NCBI RefSeq assembly: GCF_004799685.1
Contig: NZ_CP031311.1
Coordinates: 620,001-684,000, forward strand
Direction: 5' to 3'
Source: Halobellus limi
GTDB taxonomy: Archaea > Halobacteriota > Halobacteria > Halobacteriales > Haloferacaceae
DNA: 64,000 bases
Program-made: the position numbers and the translations under genes
Shown: piece by piece, positions 43,967-51,430 of the stretch
Position numbering within the stretch: the first letter of the stretch is position 1
Layout of the letters: each line of letters starts with the position of its first letter
Notes under the pieces: model-generated
Databases searched by the model: none
Told to the model about the DNA's origin: nothing
The model's input: only the letters and a program-made list of their open reading frames with translations

Positions 43967-44338
43967 TCACCCCTCGACGACGCGGATGCTGGAACCGAGG
44001 TGCCGGTGGAGCACGTCGCGCGGACTATCGCCGTCGAACTCGCCGGGGGCCGACTCGATCGCCTCTTCGAGCGCTTCGCGGTACGCCGGATCGAGACGCA
44101 GTTCGCTGAACGACATGTCCTCGACGGGCACCGACAGCCACGACTCGGCGAGTTCGCGCGCGTGTCGCTCGTCGCCGACCTCGCCGCGCCAGAGCGCGTC
44201 GCGGAAGAACAGCCACTCGCCCTCCCCGGGCGGGTCGGCGGCGACCTCGACCGTCGTCTCGACGGTCTCCGGGGAGACGCTGACCTCGGGCGGCGTCTCG
44301 AACCGCACCCGGACGCGGAAGACGTAGGCGGCGTCCAC
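43967..44338 (-). CDS. LWR-salt family protein
   Basis: A 123-residue haloarchaeal protein containing DALWRGEVGDERHARELAE, from which I recognise the so-called LWR-salt family. It begins with beta-strand-like sequence (YVFRVRVRFETPPEVSVSP) and is acidic throughout. The GTG at 44338 lies 8 bases after the stop of the pterin dehydratase gene, so they are probably co-transcribed. The family function is unknown. Confidence 0.75.
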   Translation of the reverse strand: MDAAYVFRVRVRFETPPEVSVSPETVETTVEVAADPPGEGEWLFFRDALWRGEVGDERHARELAESWLSVPVEDMSFSELRLDPAYREALEEAIESAPGEFDGDSPRDVLHRHLGSSIRVVEG

Positions 44339-44346
44339 GGTCTCGG

Positions 44347-44622
44347 TCAGTACTCCGAGTCGAAGAGGTTCGCCAGCCGGATGTCCTTCTCGGTGATGCC
44401 GCCCTCCTCGTGGCTGGTGAGTCGGACCTCCACCTCCTCGTAGCCGATGCGGATCTCGGGGTGGTGGAACTCCTCCTCTGCGACTTCTCCGACCTGCGTG
44501 GCGAATGAGACGCCGGCCAGGTAGTCGTCGAACGCGTACGTTCGCGCGATCTCGTCGCCCTCCTGCTCCCACTCGTCCGGGAGTTGCGTTCGGATCTCCT
44601 CGTCTGAGAGTAGCTCTGCCAT
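44347..44622 (-). CDS. 4a-hydroxytetrahydrobiopterin dehydratase (pterin-4a-carbinolamine dehydratase)
   Basis: A 91-residue PCD/DCoH protein. The active-site motif EEEFHHPEIRIGYEEVEVRLT shows the His pair and downstream strand of the family, and SHEEGGITEKDIRLA supplies the third conserved region. It would recycle a pterin cofactor or assist molybdopterin metabolism; which is not clear here. The start MAELLSDEEI at 44622 is family-like. Followed by the LWR-salt gene. Confidence 0.9.
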   Translation of the reverse strand: MAELLSDEEIRTQLPDEWEQEGDEIARTYAFDDYLAGVSFATQVGEVAEEEFHHPEIRIGYEEVEVRLTSHEEGGITEKDIRLANLFDSEY

Positions 44623-44694
44623 ACCGAGTACGTCACTCGCCGGCCGCATAACGTTTCTCCCGCCTCCCGATCGGTCGCAAAAGAAAGAACCCGG

Positions 44695-46107
44695 TCAGTC
44701 GTCGGAGGCGCTCTCGAGGGCGTACTGCGGGACCTCCTCGTCGCCCGACTGCTTCGTCTCGCAGTCGCCCGCGGCATCGGTCGCGGAAGCCTCCGTTTTC
44801 CGGTCGTCGCCGGCCTCTCGGCCGTTTCGCTCCCGCCGGGAACCCGGCGCGATCGACGTCCGCGACTCGCCGAACTCCGGATCGAAGAGCGCCATCGCCG
44901 TCTGGATCGTCGACCAGTCGTCCTCGGTGGCGGCGTCGCGGAGGCTCTTCGTCGGCGCGGCGAGCAACTGGCCGACGAGCGCGTCCGCCATCGATTCGAC
45001 GGTCTCGCGCTGCTCGTCGGTCAACTCGCCCTGCGCCTCCAGCCGCGAGATCGCGGTGTCGACCTCGCGGGACTTCACCTGCTCGGCCGCTTCGTACATC
45101 GTGCTGATCGCCTCGTCCGCCTGCCGCCGCTTGTAGGTGTCCAGCAGCCGATCGAACTCCGCGTCGATCATCGCCTCGACCTCCTCGGCTGCGGCCTTTC
45201 GAGCCGCTTTCGTCTCCTCGGTGACCGACTCCAAGGCGTCGATGTCGTGGACGACGACCTCCTCGAGTTCCGCGGCGTCGGGGTGGACGTCGCGCGGCTG
45301 GGCGAGGTCGATCACGAGCGTCTCGCCCGCCTCGCCGACGTCGTCGGGGTCGAGCAGGTACTCCGGATGACTCGTCGCGGTGACGACGACGTCGGCGCCG
45401 TCGAGCGCGTCCGCGACCGCATCGAGCGAAACCGCCCGTGCGGGCGTTTCGACGGTCTCGGCGACGTGCTCGGCGTGCGGGACGGTCCGGTTGGCGACGG
45501 TCAGTTCGGCGACGCCGGCGTCCGCGAGGGCGTTGGCCGCGAGTTTGCCCATCTCGCCGGCACCGACAACGAGCGCAGTCGACCCGTCGAGGTCGATCTC
45601 GGTCTCGGCGAGCCGCGCGGCCGCGGAGCCGATCGAGATCGCTCCCTCGTTGATCTCGGTCTCGGTCCGCGCCCGCTCGCCCACGTGGACCGCCTTCGTG
45701 AGCCCGATCTCCAGCGTCGCCCCGAGCGCGCCCGCGTTGCGGGCGATCTCGACCGCGCGCTTGAACTGCCCGAGGATCTGGTCCTCGCCGAGGACGAGCG
45801 ATTCGAGCCCCGCGGCGACGCGGATCAGGTGTCGGAGGCTCTCTTCGTGGCCCGTCTCGACGACGGCGTCGTCGGGCGCGTCTCCGTGAACCGCCTCGAG
45901 CGCGCGTCGCCCCCGTGCGGTGGACTCGGCGACGACGTACGCCTCCGCCCGGTTGCAGGTCTGAATCGCGAACGCTTCGCTGACGCCCTCGCTGTCGAGA
46001 AGCGTCTCGACGACCGCCCGGACGTCTTCGCCCGCCGCGTCTTCGATCTCGTCGACGCCGGCGCGGTCGTGCGACACACGGGACCCACAGATCACTCCCA
46101 CGTCCAT
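44695..46107 (-). CDS. hemA: Glutamyl-tRNA reductase
   Basis: A 470-residue enzyme that makes glutamate-1-semialdehyde from Glu-tRNA, the first step of tetrapyrrole synthesis. The catalytic Cys is in IQTCNRAEAY (residues ~48-57), GLESLVLGEDQILGQFKRA follows, and the Rossmann motif is ALVVGAGEMGKLAANAL. The dimerisation helices are full length, and a ~60-residue low-complexity acidic tail is added at the C-terminus. Its start overlaps the end of the precorrin-2 dehydrogenase gene by 16 bases, giving one operon. Confidence 0.95.
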   Translation of the reverse strand: MDVGVICGSRVSHDRAGVDEIEDAAGEDVRAVVETLLDSEGVSEAFAIQTCNRAEAYVVAESTARGRRALEAVHGDAPDDAVVETGHEESLRHLIRVAAGLESLVLGEDQILGQFKRAVEIARNAGALGATLEIGLTKAVHVGERARTETEINEGAISIGSAAARLAETEIDLDGSTALVVGAGEMGKLAANALADAGVAELTVANRTVPHAEHVAETVETPARAVSLDAVADALDGADVVVTATSHPEYLLDPDDVGEAGETLVIDLAQPRDVHPDAAELEEVVVHDIDALESVTEETKAARKAAAEEVEAMIDAEFDRLLDTYKRRQADEAISTMYEAAEQVKSREVDTAISRLEAQGELTDEQRETVESMADALVGQLLAAPTKSLRDAATEDDWSTIQTAMALFDPEFGESRTSIAPGSRRERNGREAGDDRKTEASATDAAGDCETKQSGDEEVPQYALESASDD

Positions 46108-46934
46108 CGGTCACCCCCTGTCGTGTTCCGTATCACGCGTGTCGCCTCTCGGCGGGGATTGGACGCCCCCGTACGTAAAGCCTTCCAAACCAGCGGGTCG
46201 CGAACCACCGCACGGATCGCATCACGACGCGCGGACGGATCGAGGTTCGAGGCGCGTAGATCGGCCCGTAACTCCCCGGTCAGTGCCGCCATCGCTTCCG
46301 CCCCCTCGATCTCCGCTTCGATCCGCTCGCGCAGGTACTTCGCGAGCGCCGGGCTCCTCCCTCCGGTCGAGATCGCGATCCGGACGTCTCCGTCCGCGAC
46401 CGTCGCGGGGACGACGACATCGCGGACGGGGTCGGGATCGCCTGTGTTTCCGGTCGTCGGGTCGCTTCCATCCCGTCGGTCCGCGGCGGCGTCTTCGTCC
46501 GGTCCGTCCACGGCGTCGTCGTCGGGTCCGTCCGCCGTATCGCCTTCGCCCGATCCGTCCGCCGTGTCATTTTCGTCGGATCCGTCCGGCCCGATCGAAC
46601 TGCTGTCGGCGCGGTTGACGAGCAGGCCTCGATCCCGCGCCGCGGCCGCGACGGCGTCGTTTACCGCCCCGTCGTCGGTCGCGGCCACGACGAGGACCGG
46701 GCCCGTCCGCGCGATCCACGCGTCGACGCCGTCGGGCGTCGGTCGCGCCCGAACCCGCGCGATCTCGCCCTCGGCGGTCTCGTCGGCCTCCCAGTCGCGC
46801 CCCTCGTCGAACTCGGGGCTGACGACGACGACGCGCGCCTCCGCGGCGAAGCGTCCGGCCTTCCGCGCGCCGACGGGGCCGCCGCCGAAGACGAGTACCG
46901 TCTCCCCGGTGAAGTCGTGATACAGCGGGATCAT
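46092..46934 (-). CDS. Precorrin-2 dehydrogenase / sirohydrochlorin ferrochelatase-like (Met8 type)
   Basis: A 280-residue protein that oxidises precorrin-2 to sirohydrochlorin with NAD. The N-terminal Rossmann domain reads TVLVFGGGPVGARKAGRF, and the C-terminal part has VRIAISTGGRSPALAKYLRERIE. Between them an insert of about 50 Asp/Gly/Thr-rich residues (from ~112) interrupts the domain, an unusual halophilic expansion. It lies directly upstream of hemA and downstream of the AhbA/B fusion, completing a siroheme-to-heme group. Confidence 0.9.
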   Translation of the reverse strand: MIPLYHDFTGETVLVFGGGPVGARKAGRFAAEARVVVVSPEFDEGRDWEADETAEGEIARVRARPTPDGVDAWIARTGPVLVVAATDDGAVNDAVAAAARDRGLLVNRADSSSIGPDGSDENDTADGSGEGDTADGPDDDAVDGPDEDAAADRRDGSDPTTGNTGDPDPVRDVVVPATVADGDVRIAISTGGRSPALAKYLRERIEAEIEGAEAMAALTGELRADLRASNLDPSARRDAIRAVVRDPLVWKALRTGASNPRREATRVIRNTTGGDRWTWE

Positions 46935-46957
46935 CCCTGTGAGCCTCGCTCTCGTGT

Positions 46958-47045
46958 CTCGCTCGTTCGGACGTTCCTCAGTCTACTCGTTCGGACGCCC
47001 CTCCACATCCGCTTACTCGGACGCTCCTGATGCCTGCTCATTCGG
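46958..47045 (-). repeat. Degenerate tandem copies of the AhbA/B gene 3' end
   Basis: The real stop region (TCATTCGG on the plus strand, 47038) recurs as TTACTCGG at 47013, CTACTCGTTCGG at 46983 and TCGTTCGG at 46963, spaced 25, 30 and 20 bases. In the first copy the stop has changed from TGA to TAA but remains a stop. The whole 103-bp gap upstream of the precorrin-2 dehydrogenase gene consists of these units. Confidence 0.65.
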
Positions 47046-48108
47046 TGTTCGCCGCGGCGCGCTCGTCGAGTCTGATTCCCGTCTTCTTCAGGATGCCAGT
47101 CGAGAACAGCGAGTCCCAGTCGTCCTCGCCGACGTCCCAGTACTCGCGCATCGTCTCGCGCACCTGCTCGATCCGTCGCTCGCTCTCGGCCTCGGAGCGC
47201 CCGTGAGTCATCGCGAAGAAGTTGTACGGCCAGACGCCCTCGTGGCGCGGCCGCCGGTAGCAGTGGGTGACGAACGGCAGCGACGCCACCGCGGGGCCGA
47301 CCTCGTCGACGACCCCGTCGGGGACGTTCCAGACCGTCATCCCGTTCTCGGTGTAGCCGAGCGCGTAGTGGTTCGGCACGACGCCGACGCGGCGGACCTT
47401 CCCCTCCCGCTCGAAGCGCTTGATCGTCTCGACGACCCACTCGACGTCGCGATCGATCGCGTCGGCGACGTCCGCGTAGGGCGTCTCGGTGATCGGCAGG
47501 CCGCCCTGGATCTCGACGACGAGGTCGCGCTCTGCGGGCGTCAGCGTCCGCGACTCGGTCGGGACCACGTCCGGACCGAGATCCGACAGGTCGACGTCGC
47601 CGTCGGGGACCGGGCCGTCGACGAGGAACTTCGCCTCGACGCGGAACTCCCGCTGTTTCGGCATGTTGTACGTCTCCTGTCCCGTCTCGGTCTCGATCTC
47701 GTCGAGCACCTCCCCGACGCGGTCCTCGTCGGCGACGCTGACGACGAACCACATGTTGAGATGCGGGTGCTCGCGCTCGTAGTTGTGCGCGACCTCGCGA
47801 TGGGCGTTGACCGCCTCTTCGACCTCGTCGAAGCGGTCCTCGGGCGCGTGCATCGCGACCAGCGTGGCCGTCCCGCCGATCTCCTCGGCGTTCACGAGCG
47901 CCCCGAAGCGGCTCAGCGTGCCCGCCTCGTCGAGTTCGCGGATCCGATCGAGCAGTTCGTCCGCGCTCACGTCGACGCCGCGTTCGCGCAGTGCGGCCGC
48001 CGCCGGCCCGAACGGCCGTTCGACGACCGGGAACCCGCCCTGGAACGCGTTGATGACGGCGCGGTCGAGTTCGGAGAGATCCGAGACCTCCGCGGCTGTC
48101 TCGCTCAT
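47038..48108 (-). CDS. Fused siroheme decarboxylase AhbA/AhbB (Lrp/AsnC-like)
   Basis: A 356-residue protein made of two tandem Lrp/AsnC-type units, residues ~14-160 and ~188-345. Each has a winged helix (LDRAVINAFQGGFPVVERPF and ERDLVVEIQGGLPITETPY) and a ferredoxin-like domain (HLNMWFVVSVAD and GVWPYNFFAMTHGR). In archaea this pair decarboxylates siroheme to didecarboxysiroheme on the way to heme. Similar proteins are often misannotated as transcription regulators. Neighbouring hemA and precorrin-2 dehydrogenase support the enzyme assignment. Confidence 0.9.
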   Translation of the reverse strand: MSETAAEVSDLSELDRAVINAFQGGFPVVERPFGPAAAALRERGVDVSADELLDRIRELDEAGTLSRFGALVNAEEIGGTATLVAMHAPEDRFDEVEEAVNAHREVAHNYEREHPHLNMWFVVSVADEDRVGEVLDEIETETGQETYNMPKQREFRVEAKFLVDGPVPDGDVDLSDLGPDVVPTESRTLTPAERDLVVEIQGGLPITETPYADVADAIDRDVEWVVETIKRFEREGKVRRVGVVPNHYALGYTENGMTVWNVPDGVVDEVGPAVASLPFVTHCYRRPRHEGVWPYNFFAMTHGRSEAESERRIEQVRETMREYWDVGEDDWDSLFSTGILKKTGIRLDERAAANTE

Positions 48109-48189
48109 ACACGCACTCGGGGGCGGGCGAGGATAAGCGTCTCGGAGGGGTCGCAGACCGGTGGGCCGGTTCGGCTTCGGCGGCGGCGA

Positions 48190-49650
48190 TCAGACGATCG
48201 CCGACGACGGGAGTTCGATGCGGACGCGGCACTCCCCGTCGGCCCGCGGGAACCGCAGCGAACCGTTCGAGTTCTCGGTGATCCACTTCACCATCCAGAG
48301 GCCGATCCCGTGGCCGTGCGAGAGGGGCGTCTCCCGGCCCCGTCTGAGCGCCCGTTGGTCGTCCTCGGGGATCGGTTCTCCGGGGTTCGCGACCTCGATC
48401 TCGACGCTGTCGCCGCGTCTCCGAACGGAGACCGTCACTTCCGGGGGAGCGCGATCCTGGTGACCGATCGCGTTTTCGAGCAGTTCCTCGACGGCCCGGA
48501 GGAGGTGTCGATCCGCGATCACAGTCCACGAGCCGTCGATCGATGTCGTGATCTCGGCGTCCGGACGGCGATCGGACAGCGTCTCGGCGGCGCGGTCGAC
48601 GAGCCGTGCGAGGTCGACCTCTCCGGACCGCTCCTCCGAGAGCGTCTCCTCGGCGTACCGCGCCTTCTCGGAGGTATGAGCGATCCGCTCGGCGTACCGT
48701 CGCGCGACCTCGATCCGCTCGCGGTCCTGCCCGTCGAGCCGGTCGTCGTCGAGGGCGCCGTCGAGGTGTCCCAGGATGACGTTGACCTCGTTCCGGACGT
48801 CGTGTCTGAGCGTCCGGTTCAGGACCTCGATCCGCTGCCGTCGCCGCCGGATCTCCCGCCGGGCCTGCGCGAGGCTGTAGGTCTGCTCTAACATCAGCTC
48901 CGCTCCGGACTGGTCGGTCACCGAGCCCCGGAACTCCTCCGGAGAGACGTAAAAGGGATTCTCGCAGATCCGCCCGCGGTAGACGACGTACTCGTGCGTC
49001 CAAAGCGCCTTCCCGATCGATTCCCCGTCGAACCGGTCGAGGCTGTACTGACACAGCGCCCTGACCGGCAGGTCGGGGACGCAGGCGTCGAAATCGCACT
49101 CGAACTCCAGGATGTGATCGAACGAGAACGACGTGTGGAAACACCAGGTGTTCTCGCCGGCGACCGCGAGACCGGTGTATCCGGCCTCGACCGCGTCGTG
49201 GGCCTCGCGTTCGAGGCACTCGATCAGCCGATCGGGATCGAACTCCTCGTCGAGGTACACCGACCCGGCGTCTGCGATCCGGAGGTCGCCGTCGGCCGTC
49301 CGGCGCTCGACGTCGACGTCGGCCGCCCGCAGCGCCGCCTCGATCTCGTCGGGTTCGTTCTCGTCGTACAGGTACAGAACCCGCCGTCCGTCGTCGAACC
49401 CCCATCGGACGAACGCGGCACAGACCGCGAGCTGCGTCTCGATGGAGTCGTAGAACAGCGCGAGGTGACGGGGGAGATCACGACCGAGGAACTCCGAGCG
49501 GATCGATTCCCGCGTCGGTTCCGGTTCCCGGTCGCCCGTTCCGCTCCCCGCCGCACCTGTTCCCATACCAGATCCGTCTCGCCGGAGCTTCATCCGACTT
49601 TTGCTGTTCGGACTGGACACGTCTACCCGCTCGGACCGACCCCCCGTCAT
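48190..49650 (-). CDS. MEDS-domain sensor histidine kinase
   Basis: A 486-residue cytoplasmic kinase. Residues ~55-225 form a MEDS/DcmR-type sensory domain (HLALFYDSIETQLAVCAAFV, VLYLYDENEPDEIEAAL). After a coiled linker, the phospho-acceptor box is LNRTLRHDVRNEVNVILGHL near residue 282, and the ATPase domain has LLENAIGHQ and GHGIGLWMVKWI. MEDS domains are thought to sense C1 or methyl compounds through metal or cofactor binding. Starts at 49593 and 49566 are in frame and may be the true ones. No partner regulator nearby. Confidence 0.85.
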   Translation of the reverse strand: MTGGRSERVDVSSPNSKSRMKLRRDGSGMGTGAAGSGTGDREPEPTRESIRSEFLGRDLPRHLALFYDSIETQLAVCAAFVRWGFDDGRRVLYLYDENEPDEIEAALRAADVDVERRTADGDLRIADAGSVYLDEEFDPDRLIECLEREAHDAVEAGYTGLAVAGENTWCFHTSFSFDHILEFECDFDACVPDLPVRALCQYSLDRFDGESIGKALWTHEYVVYRGRICENPFYVSPEEFRGSVTDQSGAELMLEQTYSLAQARREIRRRRQRIEVLNRTLRHDVRNEVNVILGHLDGALDDDRLDGQDRERIEVARRYAERIAHTSEKARYAEETLSEERSGEVDLARLVDRAAETLSDRRPDAEITTSIDGSWTVIADRHLLRAVEELLENAIGHQDRAPPEVTVSVRRRGDSVEIEVANPGEPIPEDDQRALRRGRETPLSHGHGIGLWMVKWITENSNGSLRFPRADGECRVRIELPSSAIV

Positions 49651-49713
49651 CTCGGAACGGCACCCGGATTCGTCGTCGAGTTCGGGGGCTCTCGAATCCG
49701 TCCCGACCCTCGA

Positions 49714-50112
49714 CTACGGGACCGCAGTCACGCCGTCGACGTACTCCAACGCCTCCAGATCGTCGGCGAGCGCGTCCTGATCGGGGCCGGCCTCGTAGTA
49801 GAAGACGATGTCGAAGGTACCCTCCCGGAGCAGCTGTTGGCACTCCCAGACGAAGGCGTCCCCCTCCAGGGTGAGTCCCTGAAACTGATTCGAGGCGAAC
49901 TCCTCGGTGTCGTTGCCGGCGTAGATGTACGTCTCGCCCTTCTCGGCGTGCTCGGCGAGGACGTCGTTGATCTCGACGGTGAGCTCCTGCATCTCCAGGT
50001 CCTCCTGGCTCTCCAGGTTCGTGTGGACGATCGCACCGACGAGTTCGATCTCGCCGGGTTCGAGCAGCGCGAGGGTCCGTTGATAGAGTTCCTCTTCGAG
50101 TGTTTCGCTCAT
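49714..50112 (-). CDS. DUF5778-like haloarchaeal protein
   Basis: A 132-residue acidic protein, MSETLEEELYQRTLALLEPG at the start, then GETYIYAGNDTEEFASNQFQ and EGTFDIVFYYEAGPDQDALA. I recognise it, with moderate certainty, as the DUF5778 family, found only in haloarchaea and without known function. No membrane segment or cofactor motif is visible. Single gene with the start at 50112. Confidence 0.75.
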   Translation of the reverse strand: MSETLEEELYQRTLALLEPGEIELVGAIVHTNLESQEDLEMQELTVEINDVLAEHAEKGETYIYAGNDTEEFASNQFQGLTLEGDAFVWECQQLLREGTFDIVFYYEAGPDQDALADDLEALEYVDGVTAVP

Positions 50113-50284
50113 ACCGGAGCGTCGACCGCGCGGAATAAACGGGTGGCGGTTTCGACGCCCGGCCGAAACCGCCGCGTCGAACCGGGGCCGCGGAGCGAGT
50201 CGCCGCGCTCGAAGACGGGGCGTCGCTCGCGACGTCGGTTCCGCCGACGGGAACGCTTTTTTCTCCGCGCGACGCCGTTCAGCC

Positions 50285-51199
50285 ATGGCCATCGGAGACC
50301 TCTTCGCGGTCGAGGGAACGGACGACGTCCATTACGTCGACGTCGGGATCCACGACACCCCGCGGCACGGCTCGGTCTACGTCGTCGACGGCGACGAACC
50401 CGCGATCGTCGACTCGGGGACCGGCTGGAACCGCGAGCACGTCTTCGACGCGCTTGACGACCTCGACATCGAACGGGAGGCCGTCGAGCACGTCCTCCTG
50501 ACGCACGTCCACCTCGATCACGCCGGCGGCGCGAGCTACCTCGTCGAGGCCTGCCCGAACGCGACGGTCCGCACCCACGAGATCGGCGCGCCGCACCTCG
50601 TCGACCCCGAACGGCTCGTCGTGAGCACGAAAGACGCCGTCGGCGACAACTGGGAATTCTACGCCGACCCGAGGCCGATTCCCGAAGACCGCGTCGAGCC
50701 GCTCGCCGACGGCGACGAGGTCGACCTCGGGGACAGAACGATCTCGGTGATCCACACGCCTGGGCACGCACCTCACCATTCGGTGTTCTTCGAGCCCGGC
50801 GACGGCCTGCTGTACACCGGCGACGCGGCCGGCGTCTACGTCCCCGAGCGCGACGAGATCAGGGAGACGTCGCCGCCGCCGCAGTTCGACCTCGAGGGCT
50901 GCCTCGACGACGTCCGAACGATCGAGGACCTCGCGCCCGAGACGCTCTGTTTCGGTCACCACGGCGACGTCGAGTACGACCCGGCGCTGATGGAAGGGTA
51001 CAAGCGGACGCTCGTCGAGTGGGTCGAGGCCGTCAGACAGAAGCGAGCGGAACTCGGCGACGACGAGGCCGTCATCGAGCACTTCGAGGAGCACTCCGAG
51101 ATGGTCGAGGTGTGGGGCGAGCGGAAGGCCCGCGCGGAAGAGCGACTGAACACGCGCGGCGTGCTCGTCTCGCTGGACAGGCAGGCCGACGACGCGTAG
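50285..51199 (+). CDS. Metallo-beta-lactamase fold hydrolase
   Basis: A 304-residue MBL-fold protein. The zinc motif HVHLDHAGGA is at residues ~76-85, the third His is in IHTPGHAPHHSVFF, the bridging Asp is in LLYTGDAAGVYV and the last His in CFGHHGDVEYDP. It resembles glyoxalase II or quorum-lactonase type proteins of archaea; the substrate is unknown. A TTTTTT patch about 25 bases upstream may be the promoter, and GGTTTTTCG after the stop may be a terminator. Confidence 0.9.
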   Translation: MAIGDLFAVEGTDDVHYVDVGIHDTPRHGSVYVVDGDEPAIVDSGTGWNREHVFDALDDLDIEREAVEHVLLTHVHLDHAGGASYLVEACPNATVRTHEIGAPHLVDPERLVVSTKDAVGDNWEFYADPRPIPEDRVEPLADGDEVDLGDRTISVIHTPGHAPHHSVFFEPGDGLLYTGDAAGVYVPERDEIRETSPPPQFDLEGCLDDVRTIEDLAPETLCFGHHGDVEYDPALMEGYKRTLVEWVEAVRQKRAELGDDEAVIEHFEEHSEMVEVWGERKARAEERLNTRGVLVSLDRQADDA

Positions 51200-51430
51200 C
51201 TGGCACTCGCCGGGTGGTTTTTCGACGCGTGTCGGCGGCGGATCGTTTCCCTCGAAAAGGCGGGTCCGCGTGGTTCGACCCTCGCCCTGCGGCGGCCGCG
51301 CGACCCGACCGACCTGTCGCGTCCGGTGGTGCCGAGGCGGCGTCCGCGTCTCGGCCTCAGGACCGCACTGCCATCAGCGTTGTCGTGTCGATTCCCGTCT
51401 CGGCCGCCCGAATCCGTCGGCGGTCGGGAA
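51200..51430. other. Convergent intergenic region
   Basis: This 231-bp gap lies between the MBL hydrolase and the aldehyde ferredoxin oxidoreductase gene ends. Apart from the T-run at about 51220-51225, likely terminating the hydrolase transcript, I see no gene or structured element here. Confidence 0.5.

Noticed and set aside
47038-48108. Annotation of the Lrp/AsnC-like fusion as a transcription regulator
   Set aside because: Two tandem units with GVWPYNFFAMTHGR-type segments next to hemA and a Met8-type gene fit siroheme decarboxylase better.
48190-49650. Possibility that the MEDS kinase and the kinase at 24896 are hybrid kinases with receiver domains
   Set aside because: Both end directly after the ATPase domain; no receiver sequence follows, and no response regulator gene is in the window.
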